The position numbers and the translations under genes were made by a program. Shown one piece after another: positions 48,995 through 63,200 of a stretch of DNA of 64,000 nucleotides. The DNA lies in contig NC_034410.1 of NCBI RefSeq assembly GCF_002078875.1, forward strand, positions 45,171,839 through 45,235,838. Reading direction: 5' to 3'. This DNA comes from Numida meleagris. Lineage: Eukaryota; Chordata; Aves; Galliformes; Numididae. The notes under the pieces were generated by a model, which worked only from the letters and a program-made list of their open reading frames with translations, made no database searches and had not been told where the DNA came from. The stretch's first letter is position 1, and each line of letters begins with the position of its first letter.

Positions 48995-51900
48995 TCTATC
49001 TCTACCGAAGTGTTTCTTTCAATGTGTTAGTATGGAGAATAGTTTATTGGAAGAAGAGTCATAAAGCGCACAGGTCCTTTGTAGAGAGAAATGGAGAAAT
49101 GTATGCCCTGTGTCCATAGGGATAGCATTCAAAAGCTAAGAGAAAAATCCTCAAATAATATTGTTGAGTAATGGTAGGCTTGGAGTGCCATAGATTATAT
49201 TCCAGCCCGTGGCTGGAGACACACGAGACCAGTTTTTAAAGGATTGATTGGAGTCTGGCTTTTTGTCATTGATCATCCGTAGCTTTGAGATGTACAGATC
49301 AACAACTTATTTCTGGTTTGAGCAAAACTGTGATGCTAGGTGGATGTTCTTCTGCAATAAACTGTGGTCTTATATTCACACACTGAAGACTCTTCATTTG
49401 ACAAGGTCTTGAGATGGTCTTTGCACTTGCAGCTCCCATTGGTTTAGGAGTAGGTAGGTATCAGTAGGTAGTTCAGTAACTTGCAGTATCAGCCTGTTGG
49501 AACTGAGCAGAGTTCACTGAATACCCTTTTAAATCCTGTTTGAAGGCAGCTGCTATTTAGAAGGCTTAAAATACTCGTTATAGATAGCTAGTGATGTTCC
49601 CATCCATCTAGTCAGAGATCAAGATAAATTAAGAAGCGTAAACAAAGCAGGAGCATTCAAAAAGAAGAGTTCAATACTGCACTGATTTCTTTTTTCTATT
49701 CCTTTTATGTCTTCAGGCTGTAATACTTCTTAATAATGAGCAAATCATTAAAAATTAAATAATTTTTAAAAAGAAGAGAAATATTTTTAAGAACTACTAC
49801 TGCAGTGTATTGGGGGATAGGGAAACAATTTTATTTTGCACTGATTAGAGAGAACTTCACACTTACCCCAACTATATACATTCTAAAGAATTATTACAAC
49901 TCTTCACTTTGCACAGTATTGGGCCAATTTCTGCCAACATAAGTTTATATAGATTTTTGCCAAGTAATGGCAGCTACTTGGTTCCAGTAGTGGAACCAAG
50001 CATTAAAATGAGAAGATACGAAAGGGAGCATCAAAGGCAGGAGAATTTTGATGCTCTCAGATGTCAGAAATGCTGTCTTGGGGTAAGGCTTTAAATGAAT
50101 TATTGCTTGAAAAAGTGGACCGGATTTATCCAAGGGTCACTTCATGACTCATGACATTTCTGAGTTGGTTATATTAGGCTGTTTTAGAGGAATTGATGAG
50201 AAAATCGGACAGTATCAATTACTACTAGAAAAGATCTTGAATAATAATTTAATTTGCCAACTACCACCAGATGTTTAAAGATCTATTTATTGTCTGTTTT
50301 AATTTTCTGTAATGATGCCTGCTATTTCAGGCTAGTTCTTTAAGTAGTTGCTGATGATAGCTTCTTGATTTCAGGCATCATTTTAGTTTGAAATTTTGCT
50401 CATCCAGAACTGATTTCAGCTGAAACTTTGTTCTCTCTCCAGCTTTCTTGATGTTGGCCTTAGAGTGCTTCGCTGTGTGATCAGAATTGAGGGGGATGGT
50501 CTTCGCATCTTACTGAATGCTTTGATGGGCTCTTTAAGAATGACGTTGTGCTAATTGTGTGTGGTAAACAGTAGTGGTTGTATATCTCTCTGTCAAATAA
50601 TGTCATTAATAGTTTCAACTTAGTTACTGAGAGTGATTTTTTTAAATATAATTTGTCTCTTCTCATGAGGGCAAGAAAAAGGCCGAAACTGAACATACAC
50701 AGATCAAGTAATGGAGCATTTTGAATACCTAGAAGGGAACCTGAGACTACAACTCTGCAGAGGAGTCCTCAGGAGGTTAACAGTATTGGGTTGTAGTACT
50801 TACCTTCAAGTTCAGTCATGTTTTGCACATTTAAGTATGACAGCTGAACAGAAAGACTTCCTTTTCTTCTAAAGTTTAGATATCTTGATTTCCCATCTCT
50901 TTGTTCAGTGCTTTGGTTGAGCTGGTAAGCAGGGATTCTCCTGATTTTCCTTCTCTTTGAAGTGGAGAAAACTCAACGCCTTCTAAAGATCCCAAGAGGG
51001 GCTGACTAGGTATCTGGGAGAAAGAGGAGTTTTCAGCCAGTCTTCAGAGGTACCAGCTGTACACAGGGGAATTCAACAGGTGAGCAGGGAAGGAGTAAGC
51101 AGTGATGGAATTGATGCACTTGCTTGCTGAATGAATTGACAGTTAATTACATGCCTGCCAAAGTTTTCTTTAATGATCCAGTAGACCTCAAGTTCAGCAA
51201 ATCTGTGGTTCTTGCTGATTATTTCACTCAGCTCTTGATTAGAGAACCTTGCCATTCAACTCTGATTGTCATCTGCCCCCTGACTGTAGCTGGTGAGGCT
51301 TGCTTTTGTTTGCCTTGATGGATATTGGTATTAATTCCCTGAATAACAAATTTCTTTCATAAATGGAGAGACAATAATAACAAGAAGTTGTCACAATATA
51401 TCAGACTTCCTTGAATTTTCTGAATGCATTAATAAAGATGAAAAAACTAAGTATAAATATAAAACTGAGGTGGCTATTCTTTTTCAACCAGTGTGAAAAA
51501 TGGAAGAAAAAAAAAAAAGGAACTTTATTATTCAGAGAATTTTAGTTGCTCTTTCATGGGGGAAATGATCAACGAACCCCACTGGAATGAATTATAAAAT
51601 AAATGCAGATTGGGGAGGGGGAGCAAGGGAAGGTTGCAGAGTTGAGAATTTATTTTCTTTTGCTTTGCAAGTTTTTTGCACACAGCATTCCAAAATAGCC
51701 TCACTTTCTTTTGCTACTTTTACTGTATATTTCATTTTCCCTTTCATGAAGAAAAAAATGAAAGCACATTTCCACGGAGCTGTATAGCTGAGTGGGAGCC
51801 TTCCCAATGTACACCATTTCAGCATCACACCTGCATGGGCCATGATTCAGTAACGATAATCATAAAGATACCTGTTCAAAGTATTATTTATTTCACTGTA

Positions 51901-52871
51901 GTTCAAGGCATCACCCTACCTATTTTCCATAATATCTTTGAATCTTGTGGTATAATTAACCAGCAATCATGTGAATGTAGTTAAGAATGAGAATGCAAAA
52001 TGCTTGAGGTTTAACTATTATTTCTGTCCTTCAGTGCTGACGTGCTCCCTAGCCTTTCCATAATTACCTCCAGTCAATGCATACTCTTTTGTTATCACAT
52101 GGAGAGGAGAGAGCCTGTAGTGGGGACTTCAGCATTGTTTTGTTTCAAGTTGCTTGGTCTTCCTCATGACCATAGGAGGTTCCATATCAGCTCAGTAAAA
52201 CGCAGCTGATTCTTGCTCCTCACTTTTTTTCCTCATCTTCTGTCTTTACTACATATTCTAATTCTTTTCCAGTGGCCTAGAATCCCAACTTCAGTTTTCC
52301 AAGAGAAGGTTTATTTGTATTACTTCCATTTTTAGATGTCCAGTGTGACATACTTCAAATGTTGTTTTTTTGGTATCTTTGTTCTTTAAATAAAGTGTAT
52401 GTAGCCTATTCCCCCTTAGGCACTTTAATCCCTAATTGCCTGTGAAAATGTAAGCTAATGTGGATTCTGCTTTCTGTTGCCTTTTCTGTATCACATCTTG
52501 AATTATTTTTTGTGACAAGGGTCTCCTAATATCACCTGTCCTTCCATGTGAAGATTTCCTGTTATTGCTTGAGGTCTGAGAATAATTCAGCTTGCATTTT
52601 TTCCCCAACTTTCCAGCACCACTAATTGAATTATGATTCCTCAAGAGAATGTGTACGTGTTTTGTGTTTTGGTTCTAAGAGGGATGAATGAAGATGCAAT
52701 TAGAATGTCTAAGCTGTTTTTTTCTCAAATAATCTATCTGAAATTCATCTTAAGATGTTTTCCAGAATGATTATAAGTATTAAACCTCCATGAAATGAAT
52801 CATAATTTAAATGACAAAGCAGTACCCTACGCTTACCAAAATTTGATTTCTATCTTATTCTGTTTTGTTTG
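48995..52871. other. Non-coding stretch
   Basis: AT-rich sequence; frames up to about 100 codons without family signal. An A run lies at 51507-51519 and a G-rich patch (GGGGAGGGGG) near 51612. No transposon recognised. Confidence 0.55.
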
Positions 52872-53076
52872 TGTTGTGGTTTAACCTGGCAAGCATGTAA
52901 ACACCACACAGCCTTCTACTCACTTCCCCTCCTCCCAGTGAGATGGGAGAGAGAATTGAAAAATATGGAACTTGTAGACTGAGATAAAAGCTATTTACTA
53001 AGATTGAAAAGGAAGAGAGAAATAACAGTAATGATAATAATAATTATATATAAAAAACAAGTGATGCACAAAGCAT
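52872..53076 (-). mobile_element. Truncated avian endogenous-retrovirus LTR (minus orientation)
   Basis: The plus strand starts TGTTGTGGTTTAACCTGGC, continues through CACCACACAGCC and CAGTGAGATGGGAGAGAGAA, then an ATAATAATAATT tract and ACAAGTGATGCACAAA. This order matches the reverse complement of the 3' half of a widespread avian LTR whose other end begins TGTCCTGGTTTC. Here the 5' half of the LTR is missing, and no viral coding sequence accompanies it. It is an old, inactive remnant; the family name is uncertain. Confidence 0.6.
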
Positions 53077-54859
53077 TCTGATTAATGTTACATACGATGT
53101 ATGTCATATACATCTATGATTTTTAAATAGAAGTCTATTCCTATATAGATTTTCTTATATTTTTAATTATTATAATATCTGTATTTAGTATCTGTCCATA
53201 TTTGACTGGAATGAATTCTTCTAACCTTCATCTTGAGTGTCTCAAGTGTGAATATTTTCTTGCATGTATAAAATTAGAAATTGGGAAGAGAGTTCTTGGA
53301 TAGTCACAGCTAGGAACGCAAATAGTGAGGCAAAGGAATGAGCAGAATTTCTTGTTCTGTAACTATTTTGTGGGAGATCTTGTGCAGCATTTGCCCAAAG
53401 TGTCAGCCGTATGTTGAATAATCTGTCAGCCCCTAAGCAGTGAAGCTAGCTGCATGCAAACATGGGAGGATGAAGTAGGGCTCTTTGCAGTCTTCTTCGC
53501 CGCTTCCTCCCATTCCAAAATCCTGAAAGCTAGAGCCCAGGTCTTCCATGGAGATGTGTGCCATGAAACTTCTCTAGGACCTCCCCTAGTTTTGTTTCCT
53601 TACCAAAGTTTCCAGCAAATGTACAGCTGTTAAGATTGCGACTGAAGGGCCTTGCGAAAATTTGCCTGTATGTGCAGCATCACAGAATGCTAGATACGAG
53701 AGAAAAATACTGAATCCAGAATGCTGCCCATACTGGAGCTGTAGTCACTGATAACCTGTCAAGTAAACCTGTTATTTATTCTCATAAAAAAAATAAATCC
53801 TAAAACCAATGGAACATAACAGCTTCTATGTAAGATGCTTATTTAATCTTTGGGCTGGAATGTTACAGCTGTTTCCTGAAGTCTCTTGTCTTCTGTTACT
53901 CATTTTTTTAATACTGGTTTCTGATACTCAAATTGACTTATGTTGAGTTGGGCAAACTTTTGAGTACCAATTTAAACAGGCTGAAGAGAAAATAGGATAT
54001 TTCTCTGAGAAATGAAGAGCAGAGATAGTTGTTAAATTATGAAATGGAGAGAAATATCATTCTTCCAGGTTGATTAAAGACTTCCTTGGGGGAGGGAGAG
54101 GAACTATATACATGTTTTTTTTTCCTATCCTTCTTTTAATGAGGAATGAAGATTCCGTTTTAACTGAAAATGCTTAAATGATAGCAATGCTTCCTTGGCT
54201 TATAAAACTGCAAACAAAATGATACTTGCTCTGAAACAAGGCTAAATTCTTTATTTTAAAATGTTACTTGTAAGGAAAGGGATTTTGCTTGTTTGAGGGT
54301 GGGAGGTTATTTCCAGATTTGACATTTTCCTGTGGAAAAATGAATATTGGCAGGCAGACTGTTTGACAGCTCTAGGTACAACTCTTAAATGACTATGAAA
54401 GTGATTTTAAATATACAAATAGCAAATAGCTTGAAAGTCTGCTGAAGTTTCTTGTTTCTGGTATGACTGCATAAGGACTTCATCCAGTATATAATGCTCC
54501 TGAAATGCAATCCATCTTTCCTCTCTGTGTGTCTGCACTGCTCACCATCAGGACCTTGTGCCTGAGTCTCCATCAGAAACACGGGGCGCACTGCAGCTAC
54601 GAGCAAACCACTTCATCATACTGGAGCCAGTTACACCCAAGTCATGCTTGCTGTTCTCTGAAGCATAATTCTCTTGTAGCTGTTGTTTTTGCCCTGTTCT
54701 AGGAACATACAGCCTTAGGAGTTGGTAGATGCTGTGAGAAGGGAGGTGGCTTGGCTTTAGCAGTGAATTATGGCAAAAAGGGAAAAGCAGCTATGTAGCA
54801 CTGGCTGTGTGATGTGCAGATAAAGCATATGTTTTTTCATTGCAATCCTGCTGTCTCTT
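53077..54859. other. Non-coding stretch
   Basis: AT-rich; no gene or repeat supported beyond short T runs. Confidence 0.5.
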
Positions 54860-55050
54860 ACATGCTGCTCTCATTAAGTGTAATGAGGCTCATCTGAAAG
54901 CCTTAATAATCTTTCGATATATTATTAAGCCCCAGTTATTTGTGAACAATGCCAATGTATGTGAGGTCAGCATTGCATGCGAGTGCTTTAATTAGTGCAT
55001 CATGTCCAGTTGTATTCACTTACTGTTTTAATTAGAATGGTAATTGAGAA
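54860..55050. other. Possible conserved regulatory element rich in homeodomain-type sites
   Basis: TTTAATTAG occurs twice, at 54987-54995 and 55027-55035, exactly 40 bp apart. GGTAATTGAG follows near 55039, with CCTTAATAATC and ATTATTAAGC to the left and ATTGCATGC near 54972. The density of TAAT cores and the lack of repeats suggest a developmental enhancer, but this is texture only. Confidence 0.25.
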
Positions 55051-58000
55051 CTGAGTATGTATGTCTTGTCCTGCGTTTGTGAGCACCTAAACCTATTTGT
55101 TGCTGTTGTAATTACTCCTTGCCCTACATATTCTACCACCCCTTGTTTGTTTGCTATTAAATTAAGAAAATGTAAAGAGAAGAAACAGTTACTGTGTAAA
55201 GGCTTATTTTGCTTCAGTCTGCCTAGATTGCAGAACAATGTAATTTAATGATCATTGGAGATGACTGTGAGATAGTCTTGCCTGTAATTCCTAGTCTCTG
55301 CCATTCTGGATTTTTGGTCCTTATTAACCCTTGCAAAACCAGTATAAAAGCAGGATTACACACCTTTTGCATCATTCAGTTGCTTTGCATGCTCTTTCTG
55401 ACACTCATGTCATCATGTACTCTAAATACCAGCTTTGAACTTAATGGCATTAACTGTAGTATATTGGAGATGTTTTGCCATTGCCAGGTCAACCTGAATG
55501 TTTTGAGAGAAAGTGGAATGGAGAGTGTAAATGTAGTTTTTACTGAAGTCAGGTTTGCAAATAGATACAACTCAACCCATAGTTTGCATTTAACATTTGA
55601 ACACATAAGAGCTTATAATTTCTGTTGCAGTGGAACATCTGTTAAATAATCAGAGCTTGAATTAATATGGAACTGAAAACAATGAGCTAAAGGTTGAAAA
55701 CTAATTAGTAATTATAATATTAAACTAGCCCTTCCATAACCTAAATTGCAGCCAGTTTTCATAGTAAAAACACATTATTTTAAGAGACCTCAAAATCTTG
55801 ATTGGGAGAAATCGAAGGAGTCAAGGGGAAACTTTTTTGTAAAGTTTGAGAAATTACATTGAACTGGCTGAGGATTAAAAAATAATTTATATCTATATGT
55901 CTGTATTTTAAATAGCTTTCTATTTTGGATTTTAGCTTTTTTGTCTCACATCAGGTCAAAAAGTGTTGTTTTCACTCTTCATATCCGTACAGTGAAATCT
56001 CCTTGGAAACAAATGCAGCAGTTTAATTGAAGAAGGTTCATTATAACTGAAGTAAGTTGTTAATGTTGTGGATGATGTTGGGAGACCAGCTTGCTTCCTT
56101 TGGCTTCACTGCCTGCTATGAACACGTTTGTGCCTTCGATCAGGTAAAAGGATATTTTGGATAGGTTCTGGGGGTTTTGTTTGTTTGAGGGTTTTCTTTG
56201 TTTGCTGTTGGGGCAATATCATGTGGCTACTGATCTGAAAAGGGACCAGTTTTTCATAGATCAGTATGTAGATGCTGCTTGAGAATTCAGAAGCCCTGAG
56301 AGTTGAGGGTGTTTTGTGGGTGGGTGGGAGCGTGGGCATGCTGACAAAGTCCTTCACAGTTCTCAGAATCTTGCTTTCTGATAGGGCTCTCTTACCTGGA
56401 AACAAGCTGTTCTTTGAGAAACTGAATGAACAAAGTCAAATTTCCTACAGATTTCTCTTTAGGGCTGTGATCAGTGTTCCTGTAATCTAGCAGAAATTGG
56501 ACTTGTGGCTTTCCCACAGCTGGGCCACTTGTAATCTTTCTTGTGTAAGTTCTCTAGTGGCAAATAAGTTGAGCTCACTCTTCAGTCTTTCCTTTGGCAA
56601 GGACAGTGATAATATCTCATTCATCTGCTGGCTTGTTTTCATAAAGAGTGTAGAAATTCAGTATCTTTGAGAGAATTACAACTTTATTAAAAATTGGGTG
56701 GGAGGAGAAAATGAATGATGACAGGAGGAAAGACTGCATATATGTACATGTTACATGATTAATAAGCTTTGCTTTCTTAAGGGCTGGACTAGAAGTCTCT
56801 GTTGTGCTGGCAGTAAGAAGTAATACAGCTCTTTCTTGAACTGCTATATTAATGCCCCGAGTTCTATTTGTCACTCTCGCATCCCAGTATAATGTAGTTT
56901 AGTAAGGGATGAGCTAATCTTTTCACAATAGGGGCTGCAAGATCCTAGTAAAACTCTCCTTTTGGTTTTGGGCATTTGAAATATGTGGTTGTGTTTGTTT
57001 TACTTTGTTTAATGAATAAACCATTTAGTAGTGATTTACAAAATTTTTGGAATGAAAGTACCCAGTGTAGTCTTCCAGCTACTCAGTGAAATGTTATGGT
57101 ACCTTGTGTGTTTTTTACCAAGAGGCTTTGAAGAAATACTTGAACTGCAGTAAGCTAATACATGTAAGAACATGGACAACTATACTTTATGTGCTCTCTT
57201 TTTACCACTTTGTTATCAAATTTCATTCCTTCACCTGCTGTTCTCCCAGACCTGCAGCTGTGAGTGGCAAGTTAGTGCTGTCCAAGTCTCCAGTCACTGT
57301 GCAAGCTCTGTTATGATGAGTTACTTCACATGGGCCACTGAAGCAACAGGCCTGCTTGGTTATCCAGCTTTTTGAAGTACCTGTTAAGTCTCCAACCAGA
57401 GCTTCTGACTAATATAGTTAGCTTGTTTTGAGGAGAAAAGAAAAAAAACACACAACAGTTTTGGCACCTTTGTACAGAGTGCTGTGTTTATTAATAGTCT
57501 CCCCCCTGAGCTTTTTTGTTTCTGTATTTTTCATGGATGGATGCCTTGGGCACATCTGTGCGGCAGTTGCTCTGGCATTAGCTGTCTTGCGTTACAAAGT
57601 CATTACTTTCTTAGCATCTGAACAGGAAACACAACATTGGAAAGGGAGGAGGATCAGGATACTCTCATCAGCTTTCTTACAAAGTCTGATCAATGTAAAA
57701 CACTATCAGTCACTTGGGATGTCACCTGCTAGGAACTTGGAGGTACCTTTCCATCTCTTCCTTTTTAAGTAGAGGTAGCTAGTCCTTAATTGTAAGTGGA
57801 AGTGGCTCAAAACCAAGGCTGCTGCACCTGGCTGTGTTCCTGGCTTTGATGACACTTCTCCTAGCAGGCAGCCCACCCTGAGATTTGGACCAATGCTGGC
57901 CCATGGAGCATCCTCTCAGCTGGAGCTGCCCTCCCTCCCCTCAGAGACAGAGGTGCTCACTGTCCAGAGCTGTCAATCTCCATTCCTCATGCAGACACAA

Positions 58001-58057
58001 GTTCAAAACAACCTTTAAAGCAGTAGAAAATGATTTTAACTTCCTAGAGCATCCCCT
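55051..58057. other. Non-coding stretch
   Basis: Includes an open frame of 133 codons at 55248-55649 with no recognised motif, and a GC-richer zone from about 57830. No gene is supported. Confidence 0.5.
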
Positions 58058-58073
58058 TGCACATGCATGTGCA
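58058..58073. repeat. Perfect 16-bp palindrome TGCACATGCATGTGCA
   Basis: The sequence equals its own reverse complement and also alternates pyrimidine and purine throughout, so it could extrude a cruciform or take Z-form. It centres on ATGCAT. Confidence 0.9.
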
Positions 58074-60208
58074 GGCATACACAGAGCTCTGCTTTTCTCA
58101 CTGCCCTAGACCTAGACCCCCCCATATGTGTTTACTGCCTGCCTCACTGACACCTCCCATGTGAGTCAGCAGCCTGGGAGGGAAGGACATGGCAACCATT
58201 TTTCACGCTCCTGTTCAGAAAAGAAGCCTGCTTCTGTGACACTGAGAATAAAGCTGCTTTCCCCAGCCCTTTCAAAAACATACACGTTGCTCTCAGTGTG
58301 ATATTTGCTTCTTATTGGCACCATTCAGTGTTTTGTTCCAGTGCCCTTCCAATTATTACTGTATATTAATTTTGATTAGACAGGAGGCTGCTTTGTGAGT
58401 CTTGACTTCCTGCCAGTACAATCAAGTGTGAGCCATGGGAGTGAAAAGCAAATGTTACTTTCAAAACCTTGTGAAGAATAAATTACTTATAATTCACAGT
58501 AAATATATATAATCTTAAGAAGAATAAATATGTCTTTGGTAGACCACGAATTGAGGTAATGTATCTACCCTACCATAAAAGAGGGAACAAAAACAGATAA
58601 TATCTGTATAAACTATCTTGTTTGTATATTTTCACCATTCAACCTTTGTATTCTTTTAATTTTTAATCAGCTGTTCCTTTAATAGATCAACAACTGCTAT
58701 GTGAATTAGAGGAGTATAACCAATGTCAGAGCAAATAGGAGTGGCTTAAGTTCCTGAACTCCCTATGGCAAAACAGGAATTTGAAGAGGAATTTTTTCAG
58801 AGAAGTCCTGGAGCCTGTGCTGCTGAGAATGGATGATCTCCATTTCCTTCTCTTGTCATCTACCATTTTGTGAACAATGCAGTTTAACTCTCAGAGCTCA
58901 CAAAAAGGGAATTACAGTACTTGCACACTCCTTTTGGGGATGGAGTCCTAAAAGGTGTTTGCATTTTTCTTTTTTTTCTTTAAATTTCTGTTGAACTTTC
59001 CTTTTCTTGCTCCTCCTGTTTTTCTGACTGAAGCACTTGTCCTTCCTAATCCCCTTGTTCACCTCGCACTCCTCTTTGGCTGGTGACTACTGACTTGTCA
59101 TCCTTCATTACTTACTGTTGAGAGGATAACTCCTATGTCCCTGCTGCATGGAGTTCAGTCAGCAGAAGGTGCTGGAAGAGCCAAGCATGTCAATATTTCA
59201 TGCATTTAAAATCAAACACATTGACTCACATATGGTTGCTCCAAGGAGCGCTGTATGTAAGTCTGCCTTCTTTAAGTAGGTGTGCTAAACTGCTCTTACC
59301 AGACTGGCTAGATAAATGTGTAAGTAAGCAGTATGATAAAGAAGTATTATTTGTGTTGTAAAATGAAGTACTTGAACGTGAGGAAATGTCAGAGCTATAT
59401 TTTGGGGCTGAACTTGATTTTTGCATGCAACCCTGTGACAGGAGAATCACCAGTTATCATGGAGTGACAAAATGGGTCACAAGGGGTGTACACAAAGAGG
59501 GAAATGTTTAGTATGGGTACTTCCTACTTGTTGACTCCTGATTTTGCAGCTACAGTATTACTTTAACAGCCTTTTGTTTATAATTTAGAAGTTTACTGGT
59601 GTTAGAACATCATATGTTTGCTTTTTCACTGCTTAATCACTGCTGTCTCCTTGAGGTCTTCCTCTAGAAGATGAGCTTGAGCTCTGAATTTTTAGTATTG
59701 CAGCACTGATCTCCAGGAGTGAAGCTACAGCAGAGCTAACTCCAACTGGGCAGGACAAGAAGACTACAGCTCAGAGATGGGGGGGAGGCTGGGTTATCGG
59801 CTGTTTGATCAAAGAGGAGTAGCTGGAATGGCTAGTTGATTATTCCTTGTATTGCACACCTAAGTGCAGACTCTCCTCTCAAGGTCTGCCAGCACAGACC
59901 TTGTTCTAACAGCTTCATGTACCATCATTGTTCTTTGACTCTCTACCAGAAAGAGGACCCTCAAAATTGAAAGGGGAAGAATAATTTTTCATAGTCTGGC
60001 TGGCTGCCAAACTGTAAAGGGAGACAAGGACAGCGTGTTTCTGGCTAACTGACATCCAGATGTCCAGGTCGGCTGCACTGGAACTTATATAAGTAATGGC
60101 AACAGGAAAGAAGAGACCTTATGCTTTTAGAAACTAAATATTTATGGAATATTTACAGCAACTCAAAAAAAAATTTTTTTGTATGCAGTGTAGATTAAAA
60201 TGCTGCTT
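58074..60208. other. Non-coding stretch
   Basis: Contains a hairpin at 59880-59903 and an A9T7 tract at 60165-60180. Nothing coding is supported. Confidence 0.5.
59880..59903. other. Perfect hairpin, 9-bp stem and 6-nt loop
   Basis: Arms CAAGGTCTG and CAGACCTTG flank the loop CCAGCA. The stem is too short for a microRNA precursor, and no T tract follows it. Confidence 0.8.
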
Positions 60209-60250
60209 AAACAAAAACAAAACAAACAAACAACAACAAAAAAAAACACA
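60209..60250. repeat. A-rich (CAAA/CAA)n tract
   Basis: Short runs of CAAAA, CAAA and CAA units followed by A9. It is a low-complexity tract, possibly an old retroposon tail. Confidence 0.85.
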
Positions 60251-63200
60251 CCACCACCTGGACTTTAAGATTTAGAAGTGAGTTTTAATTTTGTTACTAT
60301 GGGGCTGAGATGGTTACTGAAGAAGTATGTGAACATTTAGCAGCCCTGGGGAGAGATAAAGGCATAGTACATTGACTTCTTTGTCCTCAAACTATTCTAG
60401 CTGATTCTTTGTATTGTTGATGGGCATGTAGTTGAAGCTTAACTATCTATTGAGCACAGAGAAGATACTGCAGAGCAGAAAAAGATGGAAACAAGTGGAA
60501 ATGTACTGTGTGAAAATCTTTCCTCTAGGAAATGATATTGTCCATAAGATTTCATTTTCTCGGCTGGAATTTTGTCTGTCTTGGTTTTATAACTACAAAA
60601 ACAAAATAGCATTGGTGTTTGTTTTTATACTGATTGAAAAGAGTTAAACTTGATGTCTTATTTAATGGAGAGGGTACGTTATTGCATTTTTATAGAAATA
60701 AGACTCTTTGCTTTTAGGTTGCATTTTACTGATATTTCTTACATGCAAATTAGAATAGATTCTTCATTGCAATTTCCCCACCATCCACTGCAAAACACTG
60801 CAGAAATCTCATAACAGCCTTGTTTAGAAAAGAATTCTGCCAGTTAATATAGCAGTTGTGAAATAAAAGGCTAAAAGATAGAGCAAGTCTGCTTTTTTTG
60901 CTTTTTGTTTTTTAAAGAAAATTTTCCTAATTTTGAGCAAAGTAACTTTCAACTTACTCCTCCCTTCTTACACTGTCTTTTGATCTGCATGGCTTCGGGA
61001 GGTTTGGGAATCTGAATAATGATCCTTAGGGAAACTTACGGCAACACAGATCGTGTTGATGCTGATGAAACAACTTCTTTGCTTTGATTGTATTGCAAAA
61101 CTGCAGAAGATGAAAACAGAAACCAGGTAATCCTGTGTGCTGTGGACTAGGAGCAAGCGGCAAAGGCTAGATCCTGCAAATTAATATAATAAGCAGAAGA
61201 CAGACATGAATGAACAAAGCAGTAGAGGCTTTAGAGGAATGCTTGGCTTCTGGAAAGATTTTAAAGGCATTTTTAAAGGAAATAATTTATCTCAGCTTTT
61301 CTCTGTTCCCTGAACAATGGATGTCAGTATTATCTCTGCCCAGATATGTTGTCACATGAAAGCTCCCATTTGTAGTTCCCACCCCATTTCAAAACGTACA
61401 AATTTATTTAATCTTTCAAAATCCTTTCTCAGTACCAGGCAACTTCAGCTCTCTGTCATCAGCCTGCTCTTGACTTTTGAAAGAGATTTGTTTTACCGCT
61501 ATGGATAGGAGCAGCATCTGATGTTAGATGTTCACAGGTATATTGAACCAACTCTGTAGTGTGTAGGATTTTCTTTTAATTTGCTTTAAGTAATAAATGC
61601 CCATGTAAAATGAATAAGTAATGAAATGCCTGACGTTGTTGCTAATCCTTTGTCTTATTAGTAGTTGTCTGGCAGTACCTAGGGATTCCCTCCCCCAAAC
61701 ACCCACTGTGCCTTGTTCTGTCTTGCTGAATGGTGATCTTTTAAACTAGATTTTTTTTATAAAGAGGGTTTGCAAAAAAATGCACAAACAGCTGGCAAAA
61801 GTGTACATCATGCAACTGTGCATACACTTCCATACATGTGGAGACCCTGGGATTGGAGGTGTATTTCTGGATGTGTGACAATATTAATCACAGGACTTCC
61901 AGAGTTGTATATGCTATTCAAGCTGCAGGAACAAATCTCTGGAAAAATACAAACAACTGTTTACTTATTTATTTTCCTGGAGATTATTTACATATATATA
62001 TATTTATCTATTTACAAATGAGGAATTTAAACATTTTTAATGGTCTCATGTGGAGTAAAGATAAATCTCATTTCTGCATTGACTCAGGCTTTAGTTGACA
62101 ATGAAAGTGGAATTACAGATTGAGCCTGACCTGTATTGTCCTCATTCACCACACCTGGGTTTTGTCTTCCTCAGGGCAAAAAGCTGATTCTTTTTGACAC
62201 TGTGTGGTTGTCTGCTATGGGAAACCGAGCAAGCAAAAGCCAAACTATTTGATACAAAATTTGTGAAGGGTAAGACATAGGCATTATCTCCCACTGTAGC
62301 TTTGGGGTCAACCCTATGAAACCATTCCTTTCTTGGGACAGACTAGCAAGTAGCTACCAATGTTTCTGTCTGTATTTTCATGGAGATTTTCATTCATGTT
62401 TAACTAACATAGCTGAGGCATGCTTATTGGTTCAGCTGAGCACCTGTAAGCTGAATGTGATCAAAAGCTGTAAGCCACTTCAGTATTGAAACTATTTGTT
62501 TCCTAAGTACTGGTTTTATCATGTGTCTGCTATCTTGGAGGCACCCTGACCATGTTCCCAAATCTACACTTAGACTTAGAAAATCTGAAAAAGGCAAGGT
62601 TCTAGGGTGCTTCCTTCTCAGTAGCATTTCATACCAACTGGTGTAACTGGCTTTCTATGAACAAGCTCTATATCCAAACCCTTCAAAACGAAATGTAATT
62701 TCATACAGGGGTCCCGAACTGCTTCAAAACAACCTAAGTCAAATGCTGAAAGCAAACTGTAAATAAGAAAATGAATGCTCCGTGGCTGTAAATTTTTTTT
62801 TTTTATCCATTGACCTAAAGCTTCAAGTATTTGAGTGTGGCAATCTTTGAGATAGACTGATCTCTCATGTATTGCATGATCTGGGGTTAGGACTTTCCTT
62901 TGAGTGGAAGTCCAGAAGTTGTGATGTTGTTGCTTCGTGGATGTAGTCTGTTGAGACTGTTGGCCAAAGTAAAGAACTTTTTAATCAGAAATGATAACTG
63001 TGCTCAGCACAACAGAACATGAGTAAATTTTAGAAAATTGCATATGATTTGTTTTACCAGTGGTTACCAGTGCTGAAAGCTATTTGAAAGCCATCGGATT
63101 AAATGGGAAAGGAGAGCCTTTAGAACAATCTAAAATTAATTCGACAAGTAGCACAAAGCATGACCTCACCTGACAACCAGTGTCACCCAGACTTTTAACC

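Noticed and set aside
53684..53725. CATCACAGAATGCTAGATACG as a CR1 end
   Set aside because: The following sequence does not match a CR1 3' end, and the resemblance is too short.
55248..55649. 133-codon plus-strand open frame
   Set aside because: No recognisable motif, Cys- and Leu-rich as random AT-rich DNA gives, and no splice or promoter support.
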